Shown here piece by piece: positions 22,217 through 64,000 of a stretch of DNA of 64,000 nucleotides. The notes below the pieces were generated by a model. That model was given only the letters and a program-made list of their open reading frames with translations. It did no database searches and was not told where the DNA came from. The DNA comes from Argyresthia goedartella (taxonomy: Eukaryota > Arthropoda > Insecta > Lepidoptera > Argyresthiidae). The stretch lies in assembly GCA_949825045.1 (NCBI GenBank), contig OX463815.1:28697356-28761355 (forward strand), written 5' to 3'. Numbering within the stretch: position 1 is the stretch's first letter; each line of letters opens with the position of its first letter. The translations under genes and the position numbers were made by a program.

Positions 22217-23140
22217 TAAGCTATCGAACAGACTGAGCTCTGCAGCTTTTGCATGCAGGAAAATCCGTCACTTGACAGATTTAAAAACAGCCAGATTAGT
22301 TTATTTTAGTTATTTTCATAGTATTATGTCCTACGGTATTCTGCTCTGGGGCAGTGCTGCTGACATAAATACTATTTTTGTGCTGCAGAAGCGGGCTGTT
22401 CGTGCGATTTATAAAATGAATAATAGAGATTCTCTTAGAAATAAGTTTAAAGAAGTAAATGTATTGACAGTCCATAGTCAATATATTTACGAGAATATTA
22501 TGTATGTCCATAAGAACATTGTTAACTTTCGAAGAAACTGTGATATACATAACTTTAATACTAGAAACAAGGACAAACTTGCAGTGCCCACTACTCGGCT
22601 CCATAAAATAAAAAACTCGTTCAAGGGTAATTGTGTAAGATTTTACAATAAACTCCCAAGCACTTTGACAGATCTATCAATTAATAAGTTCAAGAAATAC
22701 ATCAAGCAAAGGCTTATTTCTAAAGCTTACTACAGTATTAAAGAGTACATAGACGATAAAAATGCTTGGGACTGAATTGTTCTAATTAATTGTGAGCATC
22801 CTCACTGCCAGAGTTTCTTTTACTGGACACTTGGAGGCCTTTTACACCTCCAAAGATTAATTTAATTATACAACTGTTGACTGTGGGGACCATTTACATC
22901 TCCTATTATCATTGTATTATTGACTAAAGAGACTATACATCTCTGTTATTTATATTTTAATTATTTTATTATGACATTTGAGACTCTTTACATCTCTCAG
23001 AAACAATAATTAAGTACTTTTTTTTCTGATAATATGATAATAATACCAAATGTTCTGTAAAAAATGAAATGAAATGACATGTGAAAGTGCCCTTGTGGCC
23101 TATTTACAGAATAAACGTTTTGAGTTTTGAGTTTTGAGTT
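19842..23140 (+). mobile_element. Non-LTR retrotransposon (Jockey-like) inserted in a SINE
   Basis: The element carries an endonuclease-RT frame and a 3' untranslated region that ends in an aataaacg signal and a (TTTTGAG)n tail at about 23115-23140. At its 5' edge a 19-bp sequence (ataggacaacagaggaccc) is repeated twice in tandem at 19844-19881, which may reflect a 5' joining event during insertion. One frameshift near 22195 disables the protein. Confidence 0.85.
22217..22775 (+). pseudogene. LINE C-terminal part after the frameshift
   Basis: It continues the LINE protein in the neighbouring frame, with WGPHIDKLSNRLSSAAFACR, SYGILLWGSAADI, LQKRAVRAIYKM, FNTRNKDKLAVP and VRFYNKLPS. This order is typical of the region downstream of LINE RT domains. 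The first internal ATG is at 22272 and the stop at 22775. Confidence 0.8.
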
Positions 23141-23215
23141 TTTCTATTGACCACAACACAGCGTATCCTAGTGGGGCCAGGAGCAATGTATTTGTCTGTA
23201 AGTAAATGTTATATA
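23141..23215 (+). mobile_element. SINE tail, partner of 19732-19841
   Basis: It matches the tail of the SINE at 8235-8442: acacagcgtatcctagtggg and gagcaatgtatttgtctgta. It completes the element interrupted by the LINE. Confidence 0.75.
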
Positions 23216-23818
23216 GGTAGGAGGTTTTAAAAGCTAACATTATCTCCGCATGTCTAATCTACCATGTGTAGCCGGGTTGGGCGGCGCTACATGTCCATAA
23301 CCTGACTACCCTCAATTATCGGTTAATAGTGCTTATTACTTAGAAATTCGCTTCATAAATACAATAATCAATAGGTAACTGATTTGCATGACAACAGAAT
23401 CGACGCTTCGTATGACTTGTAACTTGGTAAAATGGGAGTTGAATGGTTATGAGACGCTTATTGACCTTGTAAAGGCTTTTTAGGATAATCGGTCGCTTCC
23501 TGAAGCATAGTAGAAAATACTGATTAAATACATGAGTTTAAAATGAAACTACATAATTATATGATTTCAATCTACATATAATAATTCATCCATTCATTTA
23601 CATACACTTGCGTAGAATAATATAGATTCCAATGAAACCTCACTTAATACACCTTTTTAATTAATCATAGCATGGTTCTGCAAATCGATGCGTTGATTAA
23701 TTTCGACAAAAGAAATTACGTGTTGACTGCAGAAACTTTTACGTACATTGGAGGCAGGTATACAATAACTACGTATACGGTGCTCTTGATTCTATATTGT
23801 ACTCTATTTTAGAGGCAT
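23216..23818. other. No gene seen
   Basis: AT-rich spacer without supportable features. Confidence 0.4.
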
Positions 23819-24491
23819 CATACAGGATGTCAGGTAGATCGATCCAAAGCCTTAAAACAAAGATAGCACAGAACATTTAGAACAGTTTAGGCCAAACTTG
23901 TGTTTAGCCACAGTCTTACCGTTTCGTTTTTTTTTTTTTACTTAGCCGAGATGCGTGTCTCACTGCTGGGCAAAGGCCTCCCCCCTTTGAGTCCACACGA
24001 CCCGGCTTTGTGCCACCTCCGGCCTCCCCAGCGAGAACAAGGACGCATGACCTCGACAAGTTTTTGCGTTTCGTTCTGATCGATGTTTCACTGTTTTTGA
24101 GTAAAAATGCCAGATTATTGCTAATAACTGTGATTTTGAACGATAATTGATTTCTTTTTTCAACCATTTCTAATTAAGTACTGTTTAAGTATTCCAACAA
24201 AACTTACTCTAGGCATCTGTGACATGAGATTTGGTTTTAATATAAGTATATTTGAAGTGATAGAAAATGTCCTCTGCTAATTTTAACAAAAAGTGAGGTT
24301 TTGACTAATTTTTTTAAAACCTAATTTTTTGATCCATTATTGTTCAAAATAACAATTATGTATTACGAAAACGAAACGGTACGTCAATTAAAACGAAACG
24401 GTAAGACTTCTACTAACACAAGTTCAGCCTAAATGATCTGTACTATCTTCGTTGTAAGACTTTGCCTCGATCTACCAAACACCTTGTAGTT
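23819..24491. mobile_element. DNA transposon/MITE with TIRs of about 110 bp
   Basis: The left terminal inverted repeat starts at about 23821 with tacaggatgtcaggtagatc; the right one ends at about 24491 with the complement of tacaaggtgtttggtagatc. The pairing continues through aaagatagcacag, aacttgtgttta and gtcttaccgtttcg. The interior holds a nested retroelement fragment (23940-24050). No transposase is present. Confidence 0.8.
23940..24050. mobile_element. Nested retroelement 3' fragment
   Basis: A T11 run followed by gagatgcgtgtctcactgct and gggcaaaggcctcccccc. This wording is common at the ends of insect RTE-like elements. It lies inside the 23819-24491 MITE. Confidence 0.5.
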
Positions 24492-25880
24492 TAACGTTGA
24501 AGTATTCACTCCATTGCCACTGCCCTATTACTGTACTGTACTTACTGTGCAGTACAGTAAGGTACTCTCGGTACCTAAATGTACTGCAACGTAGAATTCA
24601 CATTCACAGAAAGCACATTCTTCTGATCATAAAATAATCTTGGAATCTTAAGTAGCTTTTTGACTATAAATCCATCGATTTGTAGAAGTCTTGTTTGTAC
24701 TTCTATTAGAATGTTCATCTTCATCGAACGCCTAGTAATCTAACTACTACACATTTTGTACTGATTGTATTACATTTTTCGAACTCCATCTACAATATCC
24801 TAGGTATCCTTGAACTTCATACCAATTCCCATCACGGTATACAAGGAATAATATTAATTCTTAAGACCTCGTCAAATTATAATTAAAAATACATTACTAT
24901 AGTTGTAACTAGCAATTGTAATTTCGTCCATTTGGTATAAATTGCCTATTTTTTTTTAAATCAATTTATTCAATTTATAGTAACTCGATAGCTTTCAGTT
25001 TGACTAAGCAGCTTATGATTATAATGGTCCATGCCAGAAACGAAGGAGGCTAATTAAACAATGATGACTAATTAGCATTCGATTCATTCGTCACATATCT
25101 AAGACTATGAGAACCCTGTGAGGCAACTCATTAACAAAGAGTACAACTTTTTATAAATGTTAGGAATTATGGCTCCATCTATAGTGGGTACGCGTTAGTG
25201 TTGCGTTAGCGGTCAATGACCCGCTGCTACTGCTAACCGAATCATATACCTATGGTAACTAAGGTAACGTTCAGCGACTGCTAGTGTAATACGCTAAACG
25301 ACTGTAAATTCGAACATTCCACGCAATAAGTAAGTATCGTTAAACCAATAACGAGCGTACAGTGGTAGACTTGAGTCGATGACCGCTATTGCAACTCTAA
25401 AGCGTATAGTTAATAAGTTTATATTATTCCTTAGCTTTTAATACTTTCATGTAACAGCAACTCTATTCGCTATTCGACCGTGTAGTAGAAAGCTGGAAGT
25501 ACTTTATGGGGTGATATGGTCAGGGATCTGTTGAAGTGAAACAGTTCCAATCAATTTGATTTGACGTAATATGTCACCTTAAGAATTACCAAATCACCCG
25601 ACAAAATATTGCACTCTCTTGTCGCCACCCGAAATAACTAACCTATTAGTATGCACTTTGTTTACATTACAAATATATTCTTTTACGCATAAAAATATAA
25701 CATAGAAAAATTCATACAAAAAGGTAGACTGGATTGGAAATGGTACGCTTAAAGATATCTATAAAAAGATCTATATCAAAGAAAGTCTAGGACGTCCGTG
25801 TCTATCGATCGATCGAAAACCATATTGATTGAATATAGTTCTGAACAAAATATGAATATTCCAGGAATAGGGCAGAAGGA
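24492..25880. other. No gene seen
   Basis: AT-rich spacer; short palindromic words such as the one near 24529-24560 only. Confidence 0.4.
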
Positions 25881-25889
25881 TTGGCGAAA

Positions 25890-26627
25890 CAGGGCCGTCT
25901 TTATCCTATATGAGGCCCTGGGCACATTCGGATAGTGGGGCCCCTATGACTTCTACAAAGCCCTATTTTTAACCGACTTCACAAAAGGAGGAGGTTTACA
26001 AATCGATGCGACATTTTTTTTTATGTATGTTCCCCTGTTGCGCCTAGACGGATGGACTGATTTGAAAAATATTTTTTTTGTTTGAAAGGGTTTACCTTCC
26101 CATTGGTTCCATTGACACAAGGTCAGGATCTGATGATAGGATCCTGGAGAAATCGAGGGAACTCTTCAAAAATTATAGGCAGACTTATAGTGTTTTTGTG
26201 GTTTTCATAATAACTCCTGCATTTACTCATGGTAAGCGTTATATTGTGATGCTGAACTGATGATGAAGACCACATATGGCCACCAGAACTGCTCAATACT
26301 AGGTACAAATAATCGCGTCACCTAGGAGTTGCCCACAGAAAACAATTACTTGACGAGAAGAACGACAACTTCACACAAAAAATGATACTATTTACTAGCG
26401 CCACCTAGGAGTTGCCCAAAGCAGACTTATGGCGGTCTTTTTAAATTTATTTTCATGTGAATTGGCCTGTCTTTATTGCTTTGGATGAGATATTGAAATA
26501 AATCGAGAATAATAACATATTTTTTTTTCGGAAATAACATACGTTGTCGGTTGGGCAAGGGGGCCCCATTGATCGCGGGGCCCTCGGCCCGTGCCCAGAG
26601 TGCCCATATATGGATAAGAGGGGCCTG
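25890..26627. mobile_element. Non-autonomous hAT transposon, 738 bp, with 8-bp target duplication
   Basis: The ends are cagggccgtctttatcctat and the complement of caggcccctcttatccatat, as expected for hAT termini. The element is flanked on both sides by the same octamer tggcgaaa (25882-25889 and 26628-26635). The interior has no transposase. It contains a fragment with aaaaggaggaggtttacaaa and two near-identical 25-base words (cacctaggagttgccca) at about 26316 and 26401. Confidence 0.9.
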
Positions 26628-26635
26628 TGGCGAAA

Positions 26636-27260
26636 TATATAATCTATTTTACATTTAGATGCCGAGTCTCCTTGTTTAGTCTCGTCTATGTATGATCAGT
26701 ACTGGTATATTATTTTTTTACTGAAATGCGTGGTACTTTCAATTGGAATTTAAGATGAACAACAACGGCCAACATCTATCATATTTAAAATTGCATTGAT
26801 TTCATACATAGAAATATATTCTTAAGATCATAATAAATTTGTTCGTTGAGACCGTAAACTTATCAGCTATACTTAAAAATACTTAAAACTATAAATAGTA
26901 TGAAAATATCACTTGGTTGGTTATTGGAAAGACTTGTAGGAAATAACATTATTGATTTTGCAAGAGAAAAATAGAAGTATTTTTGAACATTGTATTTGAG
27001 ACATATATAATTGCATATTAGTACAAGTATGCAAAGTTGGTCATTGCACACGAGGCGGTATACGGTATACGCGCGAGAACGAGCGCGAGCGCTTGAAGTT
27101 AGCCAAGTGTCTAATGACATTGCACACGTGTTTCATGCAACGTTTTTCAACACACTTGCGAGGAAAAAAACTGACTTTTGATTAACAATTTACCACACAA
27201 CGAAAACGTCAAAACATATTCATGGAAAATGTTGCGCTGGTTTATCTTTTTCCGCACGAT
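26636..27260. other. No gene seen
   Basis: AT-rich, with a short CG-rich patch at 27050-27095 (gcggtatacggtatacgcgc). No coding support. Confidence 0.4.
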
Positions 27261-27272
27261 GCGCTTGCGATG

Positions 27273-27336
27273 AGCGGTTCCGCCAGTGCTATTATTTACA
27301 CCTGCGCGTGTAAATAAAAGCACTGGAAGAACCGCT
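27273..27336. repeat. 64-nt imperfect hairpin
   Basis: 29-nt arms pair with three mismatches around a 6-nt loop. The left arm starts agcggttccgccagtgctat; the right arm ends gaagaaccgct. Confidence 0.7.
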
Positions 27337-27506
27337 AAACAGCCTATACAAATATTGTTTTGAATTAAAAAATTTAGTAATAATAATATATAGTGAAAAC
27401 AATATGATCTGATGAAATAATTATAAAAATTTGACGATTGATTATGTATATTTATCATGATATGTACGTAACCTAACAAAACATTCACAATAGTGCATTT
27501 CCCACG

Positions 27507-27599
27507 AGTTCGCAAAGGCTTATATTTACGGACCGAGAAGTTTACGGCTCGCGCCGAAGTCGTAGGTAGCGAGGTTCGTAAAAAGCCTTTTCGAACGAG
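27507..27599. repeat. 93-nt hairpin with 25-nt arms
   Basis: The left arm gagttcgcaaaggcttatat pairs with the right arm around gttcgtaaaaagccttttcg. The loop is GC-rich. Confidence 0.6.
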
Positions 27600-27601
27600 T
27601 T

Positions 27602-27679
27602 AGGAATAGAATTTTTCCACCTGAGAACCCAAAATCAAGCGTCTAAGGTGGTATTTTTAGCTCAGAAGTCGGAAAAAAT
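27602..27679. repeat. Dispersed 78-bp repeat, copy 1
   Basis: It matches 35322-35399 in the same orientation: aggaatagaatttttcc, ctgaga(a/t)cccaaaatcaagc and cggaaaaa at the end. Confidence 0.6.
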
Positions 27680-29530
27680 ATTTATTGTTTGCAGGCATAA
27701 AAACACATAGCAAAAGATTTAAAAGAAAAAGCACTATTGCGTAATAAGCTCCACTATAAACCTAAATGCGGTGCCATAAAGAGTCACTTTACTAGCATGT
27801 GTGTTGAAAAAATCTGAGAGATTTCATTCCTTATGTGGGTCAGAATATCTAGATAAACCGTCAAACAACTACACTTTCCAATCATTCAGGTGCCTAGAAT
27901 AGGTTGTTTCGTACGTGAAGTATATAAAGCACCGATAGAAATGGTGGCAGTGAAATAGACACTAAAACAAAGATGGTAAATATTTCACTACATAAAAACC
28001 CATAAAAAATATGTAAAGCCTAATAAACTAATTGCCCTAAATTGTAAATTAATTACAAAAGTTTATCTAAATCTAAGTAAAATTGCACCATTTATAGAGG
28101 TTATACTGAATAAAACATGATGATATAATAGCTAGTACTAAAATCAGACTTATTAGTATTATACCTAAATAATCATTATGACACGTAAAATTTTATTGTT
28201 TTGGTTTTCATAGTCATTTGTGTCCGGAAACTCTTGAGCAATCTCAACCTGAAAAATCTAAATATACAAAGTTAGTGCAAAGCACCTGTCTACAAAATAG
28301 TGAAAATTCAAAAAATCTTAGATACTTTGGTTCAATAATAAAGTTCATAGTCAAAAAGTAAAATAATATTTGATTGAATTATCCTCTGATTGAACTAATA
28401 TATTCAAATAACGAGATAAATACCAAAAATATCACCTAAAATCACAAATTCATTTTCATAAATAATACTTTGACTTATATAGGAATTATGTCGTACACTA
28501 CAACATTTGTTTAAGTGTTAATAATGTTAATCGATGATCATGAAACATACTTTAAAGAAATAAAAATAATTATGAATTTTGGTATTTTTTGATCAAACAC
28601 GGGATCAATCTAATACAAACATATAAATGTTTTATACACACATATTTGATTATTTAGTTTCCTATACCTATTTAGGAAAGCAGCCATTTGAATTATCATT
28701 TGTCTACAGGTTTAGATGGTCGAAAAACAGCAACCGACTATTTTATTTAAAGGCTTTATAATTTCAAATAAAATATAAATCCTACTTACGCATACTTCTA
28801 TGTTTGCGGAATGATATGCACATAAAACAATCGTATAAATTTATTGGTCTTCGTAATGAAGATAGCATTCTAAATTAATCACAGACATTGAAATTGGACT
28901 CCTGAATAAATAGCCAACGCAAAGCACGCATTCACGGCGGCGGCGGCGGCGGCGGCGCAATCAAATGTGCTATATTTTTTTGTCAGGCTTGTGCGAAATA
29001 ATTCGTGACATGAAACATTCCATTTAAAAAATACCGACTTGGAATATTTAAGATATTTTCATAGTTTGCCAGTTTCCGATAGATACGGGAATTTCTGAAA
29101 CATAAGTCGCAGAAATGAACCATATAACTCGAGCTTCGCATCACAAGATGAGAAGTTAATTTAGGTTTAAGAGTCCAGATAATATCCATTTCAGCTAAAT
29201 ATGTCTGGGTCTCAACTTGGAAACATTATCGTATGCAATATTTATCACTATTCGTTGTCAAAAACTATGGCCACGTTGAAGTACGTGTAACAGTTACCCC
29301 TATCACGACAAACATACAACAATCGATCCCTGGTACCATTCCCTGGTGTATCTCGCTCTTAGCAATGACTTTATAGTGCTATGGCGTGTGCTATTCTCAG
29401 TGTCTGACCACACTATGCCGAAATTATGCGACCGAAGTTCTGCGGCTGATTTTGAGTTTCGAAGCAGGCGCAAATCATACGCGCGGAAATTACATGACAG
29501 AAATGACATCGTGAGAATTCTTTAAACAGT
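27680..29530. other. No gene seen; (GGC)n tract
   Basis: Very AT-rich DNA. A (GGC)8-type trinucleotide tract lies at about 28935-28958. Two minus-strand open frames of 68 codons (28983-29189, 29303-29509) have no recognisable family or splice context. Confidence 0.4.
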
Positions 29531-29534
29531 TCCG

Positions 29535-30032
29535 CTTTTAATTACCTACAATATTTTGGGGAACGACAGTACCCATATTACTGAAGAACTTTGCCAAAGG
29601 AACATAAGGTTGCCAATAAATAAAAATATTGACCTCAGTACATTGACCCGATCAGATGATATTACGGGAGACCTATAGTTATTTGTATCTCAAGGGAGCA
29701 AAATTATGTATTTACGGCGAGGGCGGTACATTGAATCCAGAGTAAGTTAGAATCCAGAACGTAACGAAGGATTCAAGCGTTAACGCCCATGACGAAAATT
29801 ATTTCATTATTTTTAGTGCATTTTATTTCAATTTTCCTCATTGTCGGTGTGAAAAATTGTAAGTGTCACTCAGGAGCAAATCGCTTCACTCTGGATTCAA
29901 TGTACCGCCCTCGCCGAAAATACATCATTTTGCTCCCTTGAGACACAAATAACTATTGTTTGCGGCCATACATTTATGTGGGAAAGTTATTCATAATAAA
30001 GGCTTATTTGGTCAGCTAATTAAATGTCACCC
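29535..30032. mobile_element. Nested foldback MITEs
   Basis: The outer inverted repeat is related to the 12169-12439 element: the right end reads, in complement, gtgacatttaattagctgac. Inside it an inner hairpin has arms at about 29690-29745 and 29888-29942 with the words ctcaagggagcaaaat, ggcgagggcggtacattgaa and tccagagt. It lies about 280-780 bp beyond the DOCK stop codon, probably in or just past the 3' untranslated region. Confidence 0.75.
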
Positions 30033-30315
30033 AGTACATGGGTTGCCGCATGCGCCCGACCAAAGTTAGGTTGTCCGCCAAAACGTAGCGTAATTTCGGG
30101 AAGTGTGTTGCTAGTAATTGAAATAATATAGTATAGGCATAGTGTGGTTAGACTCATGGCAGACTTAACTGAGGAGGTGCACATGTAGGTGCGGTGTCAC
30201 AATGTATTGCTGTGTTCCTTACAATCGGATTTTCGAGCTGGCTGTAAAACTCTTTGGTTTGGCGTCTTGAGAATTGCACTCGACGTAATACCATTATAGA
30301 CTGTATATGAGGCTT

Positions 30316-63672
<33,357 letters not shown>

Positions 63673-64000
63673 CTGTGGGGAGTTGTGTCGGCTATACTTG
63701 TATCCTGGGCGTGAACTATCACAACAATGTGAGAGTAATTATCTTCAAGCTGTCATATACCCAAGTGCGCTGACGTAATGCGCTAAAACAGCGTCATAAA
63801 ACCGACGCGTTTTCTTGACGACTGCACTGCACGCAAGTTAGAGTTCGTCGACAATACTTTTGACGTCCGTCTCACGACCGATGTGTTCTGCACGAATACG
63901 TGTCCCCTTATTCACTAACTCAAGTCAACAGAAAAACCGCCACAATTTATGAATGATTGACGTTAATGATAGGTGAATTTCTATAGAAAAAATACACTTT
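63673..64000. other. DOCK intron, upstream side
   Basis: No further exon with good splice borders was found before the window edge. Confidence 0.4.

Overview
The window looks like nuclear DNA of an insect, most likely a moth or butterfly. It is AT-rich and intron-rich, and it carries tRNA-headed SINEs, Jockey/CR1-type LINEs, BEL/Pao and Tc1/mariner elements and many foldback MITEs. I could recognise host genes only by reading the sequence against known protein families; no search was run.

Host genes. (1) The 3' part of a DOCK-family Rac/Rap GEF gene, closest in wording to DOCK3/DOCK4 (Drosophila sponge), runs on the minus strand from 63672 down to its stop at 30316. Ten exons have GT-AG borders and phases that agree all the way, giving 461 codons: the end of the DHR-2 domain followed by a proline-rich tail with SH3-ligand motifs. 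The 5' part lies beyond the right edge. (2) A complete, apparently intronless ubiquitin C-terminal hydrolase (UCH-L3/Uch type, 229 aa) lies on the minus strand at 13869-14558. (3) A possible first coding exon of another minus-strand gene lies at 13316-13360.

Layout. 1-13 kb: intergenic or intronic DNA with a LINE (2766-about 6060, minus), a duplicated 245-bp unit, SINEs, a decayed LINE and a foldback MITE. 13.3-14.6 kb: the Uch gene and the possible exon. 14.7-30 kb: transposons and relics, including a LINE inserted inside a SINE (19.7-23.2 kb) and a clean hAT MITE with 8-bp target duplications (25.9-26.6 kb). 30.3-63.7 kb: the DOCK gene. Its last intron is filled by a 2.7-kb minisatellite built from 37- and 46-bp units. 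Two larger introns each hold one of a pair of inverted 4.4-kb elements that I do not recognise (35.66-40.03 and 56.25-60.67 kb), each bordered by a 401-bp relative. The 12.6-kb intron holds a three-level nest: a mariner-like transposase relic interrupted by a MITE and by a young BEL/Pao retrotransposon, which is itself interrupted by a LINE.

The most interesting unexplained structure is the pair of inverted 4.4-kb elements with perfect 39-bp terminal inverted repeats, a GC-rich duplicated core and no recognisable transposase. The second is the higher-order organisation of the minisatellite. Most long open frames in the window are transposon-derived, or are products of the minisatellite lacking stop codons on one strand.
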